DNA from: Planctomycetota bacterium | GTDB taxonomy: Bacteria; Planctomycetota; UBA1135; GCA-002686595 | Length of the DNA stretch: 40,671 nucleotides | Direction: 5' to 3' | Assembly (NCBI GenBank): GCA_016779225.1 | Contig: JADHNZ010000029.1 | Coordinates: 1 to 40,671, forward strand | Shown here: positions 17,762 through 25,964 of the stretch, piece by piece | Numbering within the stretch: position 1 is the stretch's first letter | Layout: each line of letters starts with the position of its first letter | The notes under the pieces: model-generated | Seen by the model: the letters and a program-made list of their open reading frames with translations, nothing else | Database searches by the model: none | What the model was told of the DNA's origin: nothing | Position numbers and translations under genes: made by a program

Positions 17762-18664
17762 TCAGGGCGCGACGACCTGGAGCGCGCCGGGCTCGACCTG
17801 CAGCTCGAGCCGCGGGGCCGGTGCCTGGGGGTCGCCGTCGGCCTGCCACTCGATCGGGGCCCCCTCGGCCTCGAGGACCAGGTGCTCCGCGGTCCCGCGG
17901 CGTGCAAGCCAGCGGGGCCCGGGTCGGCGCACCGCGGCGGCCGCCATGGCGAGGGCCGCCGGCAGCGGGCCCGAGCTGCGGCGGAGGGCCCAGTCGAGGC
18001 GGCCGTCCCCAACATCCGCACCGGGCGTCATGGCCCAGCCCTTCGCGTAGGTCTCCACATTGCAGATGACCCCATGGCGGTAGCCGCCCCCGAGATCCTC
18101 GCCGTCCGCAAGCACCCGGAACGAGGCGGGGTAGCGGCAAAGCAGCGCTCCCACGCCCAGGACTCCGTAGAGGGAGTCGGCGTGCAGGCGGTACCAGTGG
18201 CGCAGCCTCGGCCGGGAGCGGGCGGAGTGAATGCTGTGCACGACCCGCGCGTCGTAGCCCAGTCCAACCATGGCAAGCACGAAGCGGCCGTTCGCCCGGA
18301 CGATGTCCATGGCGCGCGGACGGCCCTGGACGAGGGTGCGCACCGCGTCGTCGACGGCGAGCGGGATGGACAGCTCACGGGCCACGACATTCGCGTTCCC
18401 GCGCGGGATGAACCCGAGCTCCAGCGTGCGTCCTGCGGCCAGCACCCCCTCCGCAGCCTCGCGCAGGGTGCCGTCTCCTCCCACGACGATCAGGCGATCG
18501 ACATCGGCCTCGCCCCCGATACGCGTCGCGTCCCCTGGCCCCTGGGTCGGGGCCAGCTCGGCCTCCCACCCGGAGCTCTCCAGGACCTTGCCCGCCAGCA
18601 GCGCCGTGGCCTCGCCCGTTCCACGGCCGGCTGTGGGGTTGTAGAGGATGAGGGCTCTTCGCAC
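17762..18664 (-). CDS. diacylglycerol/lipid kinase family protein (YegS/DagK type)
   Basis: A 300-aa protein of the diacylglycerol/sphingosine kinase family, which phosphorylates lipid hydroxyl groups with ATP at the membrane. The N-terminal NPTAGRG (9-15), the nucleotide-binding GGDGT (62-66) followed by LREAAEG, and GFIPRGNANVVAREL (84-98) are typical; the usual last motif is GTxND, here RGNANV, as in some family members. The C-terminal half is the expected beta-rich domain. I start it at the GTG at 18664 because ALILYNPTAGRG must follow directly. It lies 57 bp after the GT4 glycosyltransferase gene on the same strand, which together with the LpxH-like gene suggests a glycolipid or phospholipid pathway. 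The precise substrate is not known. Confidence 0.88.
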   Translation of the reverse strand: MRRALILYNPTAGRGTGEATALLAGKVLESSGWEAELAPTQGPGDATRIGGEADVDRLIVVGGDGTLREAAEGVLAAGRTLELGFIPRGNANVVARELSIPLAVDDAVRTLVQGRPRAMDIVRANGRFVLAMVGLGYDARVVHSIHSARSRPRLRHWYRLHADSLYGVLGVGALLCRYPASFRVLADGEDLGGGYRHGVICNVETYAKGWAMTPGADVGDGRLDWALRRSSGPLPAALAMAAAAVRRPGPRWLARRGTAEHLVLEAEGAPIEWQADGDPQAPAPRLELQVEPGALQVVAP

Positions 18665-18721
18665 GGCGGCACCGAGCCCAAGAGCATCACGCCCCGAGGG
18701 GCGTGCGGCAAGTGAAGACGC

Positions 18722-19762
18722 CTAGGCCTCGGCCGCGCGCCCGGTGACGACTCCAGGAGCCCGGTCCACTGGCAGGGCCAGGTGGCAGCGGAAGAGCTCC
18801 GCGCAGCGAGCCCAGGAGTGTCCCTCGGCGAAGGCCCGGCAGCGGTCGCGAGACAGCTCGAGGGCAGCCCGAGCGGCACGCCCCAGGTCCTCGTCGAGGA
18901 CCGCAACATCACTCCCACCCACGACATCCAGCGGGCCGCTGACCGGGAACGCCGCCACCGGGACGCCGCTGGCCAGGGCCTCCAGCATCACGAGCCCGAA
19001 GGTGTCGGTCCGCGAGGGGAAGACGAACACATCCGCGCTCCGGTAGAACGCGGCCAGGGCGGCGCCGCGCTGCATCCCGGCGAACACCGCCTTGGGGAAG
19101 CGGCGCTCCAGGGAGGAGCGCGCAGGACCGTCGCCGACCACGAGCTTGGTGCCCGGCAGGTCGAGGGCGAGGAAGGCCTCGATGTTCTTCTCGACCGCAA
19201 CCCGACCGCAGTAGAGGAACACCGGGCCCGGGAGCTCGAGGGCGCGGACGCCGTCGGGACGGAACAGGGCCGTGTCCACGCCCCGGCTCCAGCGGACGCA
19301 GTTGTCGAACCCGTACTGCTCCAGATCCTTCTGCACGGTCTCGGTCGCGACCATCACGCGCTCGGCCGGACCGTGGAACCAGCGCATCAGGCGGTAGGAG
19401 AGCCCTACCGGCAGGCGCGTGCGCGCATGGAGGTACTCGGGGAACCGGGTGTGGAAGGCCGTCGAGAACGGCTGCCCCCTGCGGAGGCACAGGCGCCGCG
19501 CCGCCATCCCGAGGGGCCCCTCGGTCGCGATGTGCACGGCGTCGGGCTGGAGGCGCTCCCAGGCCCGACGCAGAGCGCGCCCGGGAGCGAGAGCGAGCCG
19601 GATGTCCGGGTAGGTCGGGCAGGGGACGGTCCAAGACAGTCCGGGATGCACGACCTCGACCTCGTCACCGCGCCGGCGCAGCTCCTCGACAACCGTCTCG
19701 AGGGTCCGGACGACGCCGTTCACCTGGGGGGCCCAGGCGTCGGAGACGAGGAGGAGCTTCAT
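18722..19762 (-). CDS. GT4-family glycosyltransferase (MgtA/PimB-like)
   Basis: A 346-aa retaining glycosyltransferase with two Rossmann domains. The N-terminus MKLLLVSDAWAPQVNGVVRT, the middle TAFHTRFPEYLHARTRLP and WSRGVDTALFRPDG, the donor-site region FLYCGRVAVEKNIE and the motif SRTDTFGLVMLEALASGVPVA place it with the MgtA/SqdX/PimB-like enzymes that transfer mannose, glucose or sulfoquinovose to lipid acceptors. The frame is open to 19837, but the ATG at 19762 overlaps the upstream stop by 4 bp (ATGA) and begins the conserved domain, so I choose it. It lies between the LpxH-like phosphatase and lipid kinase genes in one transcription unit, so a lipid acceptor is likely. Donor and acceptor are not established by the sequence. 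Confidence 0.9.
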   Translation of the reverse strand: MKLLLVSDAWAPQVNGVVRTLETVVEELRRRGDEVEVVHPGLSWTVPCPTYPDIRLALAPGRALRRAWERLQPDAVHIATEGPLGMAARRLCLRRGQPFSTAFHTRFPEYLHARTRLPVGLSYRLMRWFHGPAERVMVATETVQKDLEQYGFDNCVRWSRGVDTALFRPDGVRALELPGPVFLYCGRVAVEKNIEAFLALDLPGTKLVVGDGPARSSLERRFPKAVFAGMQRGAALAAFYRSADVFVFPSRTDTFGLVMLEALASGVPVAAFPVSGPLDVVGGSDVAVLDEDLGRAARAALELSRDRCRAFAEGHSWARCAELFRCHLALPVDRAPGVVTGRAAEA

Positions 19763-20679
19763 GCGCCCACCGCCGCGGTCGCCGGCTCTGACGGGCTGGC
19801 GCGCAGCTCCAGAGAGCCCTCGCCGCCCGGGACCCACTCAACGATGTGCAGCCGGCCGTCCAGCTCCTCGACCAGCGCGGTGCAGCTCTCCACCCAGTCG
19901 CCGTCGTTGGCGTACAGGAACCCGTTCTCCTCGCGCAGCTCAGCCTTGTGGATGTGCCCGCAGACAGCGCCCTGGAAGCCCCGGCGGCGCGCGTGATCCT
20001 CGACGGTGCGCTCGAAGTCGTCGATGAACTTGACCGCCTCCTTCACCCGGGCCTTGAGCCAGGCGGAGAGGGACCAGTACGGATACCCCAGGCGCCGGCG
20101 CGCCGCGGCCAGCAGGTCGTTGAGCCACAGGGCGAGGGTGTACGCCCTGTCCCCCAGGTGTGTCAGCCACTTCGCGTGGCGGATGGTGACATCGAACTGG
20201 TCCCCGTGCAGGACCAGAAGCCGCCGGCCGTCGAGGAGGACATGGGTCGCCTCATCCACGATGCGCACGCCGCCGAGCGGGAGGTCGATCCAGCGCCGGA
20301 GGAACTCGTCGTGGTTCCCGCACACCAGCACCACCTCGGTCCCCCCCGCATCCATGCGCAGCAGCTCCGCGAGCACGGCGGTCTGGGTCTCGCTCCAGTA
20401 CCAGTTCCGGCGCAGGGCCCACCCGTCGACGATGTCTCCGACCAGGTAGATCCGGTCACAGTCGTGCTTGCGGAGGAAGTCCAGCAGGAACTCCGCCTTG
20501 CAGCCTCGGGTGCCCAGGTGCGTGTCTGAGAGGAAGAGGGTCCGCACGCGACGGCGGCCCTGAGGGGCGTCCGGCGCGGGCTCGAGCCACTGGGGCGGCT
20601 CCTCCACCCACCGTGCGCGTCGCTGTCGATCTGCCCTTCGATTCGCCGGGAGGGCCCGGCGCTTGGCCTGCGCGTCCAT
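19759..20679 (-). CDS. LpxH-like UDP-2,3-diacylglucosamine diphosphatase family metallophosphatase
   Basis: A 306-aa calcineurin-like phosphoesterase. All metal-site motifs are present: LFLSDTHLGTRGC, LVGDIVDGWALRR, VCGNHDEFLR, LHGDQFDVTI and CGHIHKAELRE. This set, with the WYWSETQTAV stretch after the second motif, is typical of the UDP-2,3-diacylglucosamine diphosphatase family (lipid A synthesis), particularly the longer form often found beside a GT4 glycosyltransferase. An Arg-rich N-terminus of about 45 residues precedes the domain and has no signal peptide. The ATG at 20679 has GGAG about eight bases upstream. The gene overlaps the glycosyltransferase gene by 4 bp. Whether it acts in lipid A synthesis or on another nucleotide-linked lipid is not resolved, since no other lpx gene is in view. 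Confidence 0.86.
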   Translation of the reverse strand: MDAQAKRRALPANRRADRQRRARWVEEPPQWLEPAPDAPQGRRRVRTLFLSDTHLGTRGCKAEFLLDFLRKHDCDRIYLVGDIVDGWALRRNWYWSETQTAVLAELLRMDAGGTEVVLVCGNHDEFLRRWIDLPLGGVRIVDEATHVLLDGRRLLVLHGDQFDVTIRHAKWLTHLGDRAYTLALWLNDLLAAARRRLGYPYWSLSAWLKARVKEAVKFIDDFERTVEDHARRRGFQGAVCGHIHKAELREENGFLYANDGDWVESCTALVEELDGRLHIVEWVPGGEGSLELRASPSEPATAAVGA

Positions 20680-20796
20680 GGTCGTTCTCCACGGACGATC
20701 ATCGGAAGAGCGCGGTGAGCGATCTCTTCAGCGGAGGTCAATCGCTGGTGAAGCACGCAGCACGCCCCAGGGCCCTCGGCCCGTGACCACGCGCGC

Positions 20797-21174
20797 TCAG
20801 CCCGCGCGAAGGCCGCAGGCGAGCGCGCCCAGGGCTGCGGCGCAGAGGCAGGCTGCCAGGGTGCCGAGGGCGTAGCCCGCAGCCGCCAGCAGCGAGCGCT
20901 CCTGAGCCAGCTGGAGCACCTCGACCGCGAAGGTCGAGAAGGTGGTGAAGCTCCCCAGGAGGCCAAGGGCCACGAGAGGCCGCAGCACCGCGCCACCGTC
21001 GGGCGTCCGCGCCAGCACGGCCGCCACATAGCCGAGGGCGAGGCTGCCGAGCAGGTTCACCGCCAGGGTCCCCAGGGGACGCCCCCAGGGCGAGCCCGCG
21101 GCCCATCCCGTCAGGAGGGCGCGAAGCGGCGCACCCACCGCGCCCCCAAGGGCGACCCAGAGCAGCTCACGCAT
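20797..21174 (-). CDS. crcB: fluoride ion channel CrcB/Fluc
   Basis: A 125-aa protein with four membrane helices that exports fluoride as an antiparallel dimer. Signature motifs are ALGGAVGAPLRALL (8-21), GTLAVNLLGSLALGY (35-49) with the pore-lining Asn, and GLLGSFTTFSTFAVEVL (71-87) with the paired phenylalanines of the fluoride path. Length matches the family. The ATG at 21174 is supported by TAGAGT ending six bases upstream, which implies a leaderless transcript; consistent with this, only 25 bp separate it from ychF and there is no room for the fluoride riboswitch that often precedes this gene. Confidence 0.95.
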   Translation of the reverse strand: MRELLWVALGGAVGAPLRALLTGWAAGSPWGRPLGTLAVNLLGSLALGYVAAVLARTPDGGAVLRPLVALGLLGSFTTFSTFAVEVLQLAQERSLLAAAGYALGTLAACLCAAALGALACGLRAG

Positions 21175-21180
21175 GCGGCC

Positions 21181-21186
21181 ACTCTA
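21181..21186 (-). promoter_or_regulatory. leaderless -10 box TAGAGT before crcB
   Basis: TAGAGT reads on the minus strand and ends six bases before the ATG at 21174, the same spacing as before regA, regB, coaD and two other genes. No -35 is evident. Confidence 0.45.
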
Positions 21187-21199
21187 GCGCGGCGGTGCC

Positions 21200-22291
21200 T
21201 CAGCGCCCGAAGAGGAAGTGGCACACATCGCCGCTCTGCATGACATAGTCGCGCCCCTCGGTGCGCAGGCGTCCGGCAGCCTTGATCGCCGTCTCGGTGC
21301 CGTGCTCGTCGAGGTCGTCCACCTTGTAGACCTCCGCGCGGATGAACTTGTCCTGGAAGTCGGTGTGGATCACGCCGGCTGCCTGCGGGGCCTTCCACCC
21401 CGCGCGGATCGTCCAGGCCCGGACCTCCTTCGGCCCGGCGGTGTAGTAGGTCTGGAGGCCCAGCAGGTCGTAGGCCGCGCGGATCAGGCGCGGGAGTCCG
21501 AGCTCGCGCACGCCCAGGTCCTCCTGGAACACCTCGCGCTCCTCGGGGTCCATGTTGCGCAGCTCGCTCTCGATGTCGGTGCAGATCGAGATCCAGTTGC
21601 TGCCCGTGGCCTCCGCGTGGGCCGCCACGGCCTGGGCGTGCTTGCCCTCCCCGTCCAGGTCGTCGTCGGCCACATTCGCCACATAGAGGACCGGCTTCAT
21701 CGACATCAGACAGAGGGGCTTGAGGGCCGCGCGCTCGCTGTCCTTCCAGTCCAGCGCTCGGATCGCCTGCTCCCCCTCCAGCAGGTCGTGCACCCGCTGG
21801 AAGAGGTCGCGCTCGAAGATCGAGTCCTTGTCGCCCGAGCGCGCCTTCTTCGAGACCCGGTCGATTGCGCGCTGCAGGGTCTCCAGGTCGGCCAGGGCGA
21901 GCTCGAGCTCGATGATCTCGATGTCCTTCTTCGGATCGACGGGATCCTCGCGCACCACCTGAGCGTTCTCGAAGCAGCGCACCACATGGAGAATGGCATC
22001 GGTCTCGCGGATGTTGGCGAGGAACTTGTTGCCCAGGCCCTCCCCCTTCGAGGCTCCCGCGATCAGGCCCGCAATGTCGACGACCTTGACCACCGCGGGG
22101 ATGACCTTCTCGGTCTGGATGTGACTCGTGATCCGCGCGAGGTTCTCGTCGGGGACCTCCGCCACGGCCTGGTTCGGCTCGATGGTGCAGAAGGGGAAGT
22201 TCCCCATCTCTGCGCCAGCCGCGGTGAGGGCGTTGAAGAGGGTGCTCTTCCCCACATTGGGGAGGCCGACGATGCCGCAGGAGAGGGACAT
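21200..22291 (-). CDS. ychF: Obg-like ATPase/GTPase YchF (OLA1)
   Basis: A 363-aa ribosome-associated P-loop NTPase. The G1 motif GLPNVGKST is at 9-17, the switch region contains [19 protein letters not shown]3 is [10 protein letters not shown], and the adenine-specificity region reads [10 protein letters not shown] in place of the GTPase NKxD, as expected for this ATP-preferring family. A coiled-coil domain follows in the middle and the C-terminal TGS domain ends [18 protein letters not shown]. The ATG at 22291 is right because [12 protein letters not shown] normally lies within the first residues. A possible -10 (TAGACT, minus strand, 22375-22370) would give a 72-base leader. Confidence 0.96.
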   Translation of the reverse strand: MSLSCGIVGLPNVGKSTLFNALTAAGAEMGNFPFCTIEPNQAVAEVPDENLARITSHIQTEKVIPAVVKVVDIAGLIAGASKGEGLGNKFLANIRETDAILHVVRCFENAQVVREDPVDPKKDIEIIELELALADLETLQRAIDRVSKKARSGDKDSIFERDLFQRVHDLLEGEQAIRALDWKDSERAALKPLCLMSMKPVLYVANVADDDLDGEGKHAQAVAAHAEATGSNWISICTDIESELRNMDPEEREVFQEDLGVRELGLPRLIRAAYDLLGLQTYYTAGPKEVRAWTIRAGWKAPQAAGVIHTDFQDKFIRAEVYKVDDLDEHGTETAIKAAGRLRTEGRDYVMQSGDVCHFLFGR

Positions 22292-22395
22292 GGGAGCGCT
22301 GGGAGGGGTCGGGGCCGACCGGGACGCTGCGGGTCTCCATGACCCGTGGGGCGCCCGCGGCAGCCGCGCAGTCTAGCGCGCCTGGACCGCCTCGA

Positions 22396-24837
22396 TCACT
22401 GGTAGGCGACCGCGCGCCCGGCGGTCACATCGGCGAAGTACGCCCGCAGCAGCGCGTCCAGCCGCTCGGGCCCCGCGGGCGCGCCGAGCTCCTGCTGCAG
22501 GGTCAAAAGGCCCGCCAGGGAGCGCTCCCGGGCCGCGGGCTCCACGGCAAGCCCGCCGCGGAGCTGGGCCTCGTACACGGCGTCCCACGCCGGCTCCAAG
22601 GCCGTGCGCTCGTTCCAGTCGTTCCAGGTCGGAATCAGCACGCGCGTGCGCTCCCCCGTGCCGAGGGTCGCGGACAGGAACGAGGGACCGACCTCCGCGG
22701 TCACGCGCACGCAGCTGGGCTGGCCGTCCGAGCCCGGCCAGTGCGGCGAGGCCCAGCCCGCCACCCCGGAGTCGTCGAAGCCCCACCAGGCCACGGTCCA
22801 GGGGCGGCGCCCAACCTCGTCGAGGGCACTCCAGGCGCGCGCCTCATCGTTGACCGCCCGAGCCAGCGCCTCGACCGCGCCGGCCGCGGGCGTCTGCTCC
22901 TGGCCGCTGGCGAAGTCCTGGAAGCTCGCGTAGCGCGCGACCGAGCTGTCCACCAGGTGCCACCGCGCGTAGCCGCGGAAGGTCGCGCTGGACGCGCTCG
23001 GTGGGTGCGTCGCGCACAGGCGCACGCGCTCTCCGCTGGCCGCCTCGACCTCCGCCTCGAGCTGTGCCCAGGCATCCTCGTCCAGCTCCTGCCCGTCCCA
23101 TCCCGGCAGGTCGTGCCAGAACACGAAGACCACCAGCTCCCCGTCCACGCGCAGCATCGGCCGCCGGGCCCCATACCGCTGCACGAGGGTCACGAGCTCT
23201 GCGGTCAGCGCCTCGCGCCGCTCGCTCAGCGGAGCGCCGGGGCGCACCCAGCCGGCCTGCAGGACCTTGGGCTCCAGCATGGGCGCCACGCGGAAATCCA
23301 CGCCGGGGCGCTCGGCGGCGGCCAGCAGCACCTCCAGAGCGCGCTGCTCGAGCAGGGTCTCGCCCGGCAGGGTCTCCTGGGCATCCAGCTCGCTCCCGTG
23401 CAGGTCGACGACGAAGCCGTCCAGGCCGGACGCTCGCGCCAGGTCCACCGCGAGACGCGCCACCCGCGCGTCCCGTGAGTCGTACAGGCCCACCAGCGGG
23501 AGAGCCTCCTCGCCGTCCACCTCCCCCACGGCGCCGTCGCGACGCCCGTTGGTGCGGACGAAGGAGGGATCGTGCAGCAGCGCGGTGGAGCCGGGCGCGC
23601 ACGGGGCCGGGGTCTGCCAGGCCCAGTTGCGCCACAGCTCCCGCGGCGTGGACGCGGCGCCGCTGGCCGCCGGATGGGCGGGGCTGCGGTACCAGGCCTG
23701 CCAGACGGCGAGGCGCAGGGTTGGCGGGGTCCCGTCCACGGCGGCCGGCTCGCCGGCCTGGATGCCGTCCACCAGCAGCGGCGCCGGCAGCGACGACTGC
23801 ACCTGCACCTCCAGTCGCACGGCGTCCGCCGGGATCGCCGTCCCAGCGGGGACCTCGAACCAGCGCCAGGCCTTCGCATCCCGCGTCGTCGGCCGCCACG
23901 CGCCGTGGGCAAGCCTCACGGGCGAGCCGCCGCGGCGCAGGGCCCACAGGGCCAGCTCCGCCTCGACCCCAGCCTGGGGCTGCCCGCTAAGGCCCGCGGG
24001 CTCGTCCACCCGCAGCCACGCTCCGACGACGGGGCTCGCACCGAGCCAGGGCCGCCCGGGCTCGGGCGTCAGGTCCAGAGCGGCGCGTGCCTCACCGCCC
24101 GCTTGCAGCTCGAGATGGGTCGCACCCTGCTGGGAAGGGACCGCGGCCGTCGCCTCCTGGAGCGAACCCGCCACCAGCCCCCAGCCCTCCGGCCCAGACT
24201 CGAAGCCGCCGTCGAGCTGGTCCATGCGCCGCGCCTCGTAGGGCCCGAGCAGGATGCGGTCCAGCAGCGTGGTGCCTTCCCCCGTCAGGGTCAGGCGCGT
24301 CCGCACCTCGACCGTGCCGGGCGCCACCCGCCCCGCGGCTCCGAGGAGCGGCTGGGCCACGAGATCGAGCCACCTCCCCGCCGGCGCGAGCGCCAGGTCG
24401 AGGCTCCCGACCGCGATGACCTCGTCCCCGCTCGCAGTGCGCCGCAGGACCTCGAGCCGCGCGACGCTGGCCGCGCCTCCCGGCTCCCGCCGCACGCGCG
24501 CGCGTGCGGCGAGGCGCTGCCCGAGCCAGACGCTCGCGGGGGCGCTGTCCAGCCCGAGCGACCCGGGGGCCGCGCCCTGCTCCACCCAGGCCTCGCCGCC
24601 CGCGGGGATCGCGGCCGCGAGGACCGGGCGCCCGTCAGGCGCGGCGAGCACCGGGGCCAGGGGCGCGCCGCCACTGGACCAGCCCTGGAGGCCCGCCGCG
24701 AAGTCTGCGTTCGCGAGGTCCACGCGCGCCGTGCCCAGGTCCACGACCGGGGACGCGACCGCGAGGGCCAGTCCGAGGGCGAAGACGCTGGCCAAGCGGC
24801 CCACAAGGACGCTGGCGGTGCGGGGGGGGCGCTGCAC
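22396..24837 (-). CDS. secreted multidomain protein with C-terminal GH99/WbsX-like domain
   Basis: An 813-aa protein with a signal peptide (hydrophobic stretch about 10-30, ending near ASP) from a GTG at 24837 that has AGGA eight bases upstream. Two beta-sandwich regions of about 160 residues each follow; they begin NADFAAGLQGWSSGG and GGFESGPEGWGLV, a start typical of carbohydrate-binding jelly-roll modules. From about residue 375 the sequence resembles the GH99/GH71-like TIM barrels that include WbsX: LVGLYDSRDARVARLAVDLARASGLDGFVVDLHG, MLRVDGELVVFVFW and, at about 734-746, the signature TWNDWNERTALEP. Characterised GH99 enzymes cleave alpha-mannosidic bonds from inside the chain. The substrate here is unknown and the match is by motif only. 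No operon partner is evident; ychF follows 104 bp on. Confidence 0.7.
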   Translation of the reverse strand: MQRPPRTASVLVGRLASVFALGLALAVASPVVDLGTARVDLANADFAAGLQGWSSGGAPLAPVLAAPDGRPVLAAAIPAGGEAWVEQGAAPGSLGLDSAPASVWLGQRLAARARVRREPGGAASVARLEVLRRTASGDEVIAVGSLDLALAPAGRWLDLVAQPLLGAAGRVAPGTVEVRTRLTLTGEGTTLLDRILLGPYEARRMDQLDGGFESGPEGWGLVAGSLQEATAAVPSQQGATHLELQAGGEARAALDLTPEPGRPWLGASPVVGAWLRVDEPAGLSGQPQAGVEAELALWALRRGGSPVRLAHGAWRPTTRDAKAWRWFEVPAGTAIPADAVRLEVQVQSSLPAPLLVDGIQAGEPAAVDGTPPTLRLAVWQAWYRSPAHPAASGAASTPRELWRNWAWQTPAPCAPGSTALLHDPSFVRTNGRRDGAVGEVDGEEALPLVGLYDSRDARVARLAVDLARASGLDGFVVDLHGSELDAQETLPGETLLEQRALEVLLAAAERPGVDFRVAPMLEPKVLQAGWVRPGAPLSERREALTAELVTLVQRYGARRPMLRVDGELVVFVFWHDLPGWDGQELDEDAWAQLEAEVEAASGERVRLCATHPPSASSATFRGYARWHLVDSSVARYASFQDFASGQEQTPAAGAVEALARAVNDEARAWSALDEVGRRPWTVAWWGFDDSGVAGWASPHWPGSDGQPSCVRVTAEVGPSFLSATLGTGERTRVLIPTWNDWNERTALEPAWDAVYEAQLRGGLAVEPAARERSLAGLLTLQQELGAPAGPERLDALLRAYFADVTAGRAVAYQ

Positions 24838-25003
24838 AGGAGCTTCCTGGGCAAGGGGCCGGCGCCCATTGCGGGTTCAGCCTTCCTTGCCAGGCCGAGA
24901 TTCAACGGTTCCCGCGGGCGAGAATCCAGGCTGCGTCCGGGACTCTGGGCGGGGACGCGCCGAGCGGACGCCAGACGGCCGCAGCGAGGTGCAGCCGAGC
25001 TGC

Positions 25004-25399
25004 CTAGCCCTGGTCCACGAGCGCGATGCAGTCGATCTCCACGCGCGCGTCCTTCGGAAGGCGGCTGACCTCCACCGTGGCGCGGGCAGGCGGCTCGCAG
25101 CCCTCGAAGGCCTGGCCGTACACCTCGTTGACGGCCGCGAAGTCCCCCATGTCCGTGAGGAAGATCGTGCAACGCACGGCCCGGTGCAGGCTGGTGCCCG
25201 CGGCCGCCAGGACCGCCTGCAGGTTCGCCAGGCACTGGCGCGCCTGCTCGACGACGCCGGGTCCCACCAGCTCGCCGGTCGCGGGGTCCATACCCACCTG
25301 CCCGCTGCAGTGGGCGAGGCCGCCGGCGACGATGGCCTGGGAGTAGGGGCCGATGGCCGCCGGGGCGTTCGGCGTGGCGACGGGGGTGCGTTCCTGCAT
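25004..25399 (-). CDS. ridA: RidA-family reactive enamine/imine deaminase
   Basis: A 131-aa RidA/YjgF/UK114 protein, a homotrimeric enzyme that hydrolyses reactive 2-aminoacrylate and related enamines from PLP-enzyme reactions to keto acids. Signature elements are IGPYSQAIVAGGLAHCSGQVGMD, the TIFLTDMGDFAAVNEVY segment, and PPARATVEVSRLPKDARVEID, with the active-site arginine in PPARAT. The length is standard. The ATG at 25399 lies 14 bp downstream of the coaD stop on the same strand, so both genes are probably on one transcript. Confidence 0.95.
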   Translation of the reverse strand: MQERTPVATPNAPAAIGPYSQAIVAGGLAHCSGQVGMDPATGELVGPGVVEQARQCLANLQAVLAAAGTSLHRAVRCTIFLTDMGDFAAVNEVYGQAFEGCEPPARATVEVSRLPKDARVEIDCIALVDQG

Positions 25400-25413
25400 G
25401 GGAGTCGGGGGAA

Positions 25414-25899
25414 TCAGCGGTTGAGGGCGGCGCGCACGATGCGCTCCACCTCGGGAGTGAGGAAGGCCTCGAGGGGCGCGCCCATCAGGGCCACCTGCCG
25501 CACGAGCGTGCTCGAGATGTGGCTGACCTCGGGTGAGGGCAGCACGAGGACCGTCTCGAGGTCGGGGTGCAGGGCACGGTTGGTGAGGGCCATCTGGCGC
25601 TCATACTCGAGGTCGGCCGCGGTGCGGACGCCGCGCACCACGGCGCAGGCGCCAAGGCGACGCGCACCCTCGACCAGGAGCCCGTCGAGCGCGAGCACCT
25701 CCACGCCCGGCAGGTCGGCCACCGCGGAGCGCACGCACTCCAGGCGCTCGTCGAGGCTCAGGAGGTGACGCTTGTCGTGGTGCGCGGCGACGGCCACCAC
25801 GACGCTGTCGAAGAGGCGCGCGGCACGGCGCACCACATCAAGGTGCCCGAGGGTCGGGGGATCGAAGGTGCCGGGGAACAGCGCAACGCGCGTAGTCAT
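25414..25899 (-). CDS. coaD: phosphopantetheine adenylyltransferase
   Basis: A 161-aa enzyme that transfers AMP from ATP to 4'-phosphopantetheine, the penultimate step of coenzyme A synthesis. The nucleotidyltransferase motif TLGH is at 16-19 within LFPGTFDPPTLGHLDVV, followed by VVRGVRTAADLEYERQMA and the C-terminal ISSTLVRQVA. The frame is open to 26112, but conserved sequence starts directly at the ATG at 25899. That start has TACAAT ending six bases upstream, a near-consensus -10 that places transcription on the start codon. The gene is divergent from comEC with a 65-bp gap. Confidence 0.97.
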   Translation of the reverse strand: MTTRVALFPGTFDPPTLGHLDVVRRAARLFDSVVVAVAAHHDKRHLLSLDERLECVRSAVADLPGVEVLALDGLLVEGARRLGACAVVRGVRTAADLEYERQMALTNRALHPDLETVLVLPSPEVSHISSTLVRQVALMGAPLEAFLTPEVERIVRAALNR

Positions 25900-25905
25900 G
25901 GCGCG

Positions 25906-25911
25906 ATTGTA
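25906..25911 (-). promoter_or_regulatory. leaderless -10 box TACAAT before coaD
   Basis: TACAAT reads on the minus strand, ends six bases before the ATG at 25899 and is the closest to consensus of the six such boxes in the window. No -35 hexamer is seen at the usual distance. Confidence 0.5.
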
Positions 25912-25964
25912 CGGACACCGCCGGACGGGCCGCTCGTCTCCTCCCTGGGTCCCCTCCCTCCGCC

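Noticed and set aside
21175..21199. Fluoride riboswitch before crcB
   Set aside because: Only 25 bp separate crcB from ychF, too short for the roughly 50-base aptamer, and the TAGAGT box points to a leaderless transcript.
22292..22363. N-terminal extension of YchF from a CTG six bases after TAGACT
   Set aside because: The extra 24 residues are Pro/Ser/Arg-rich and the family starts at the ATG at 22291. CTG starts are rare. The box may still be an ordinary -10 with a leader.
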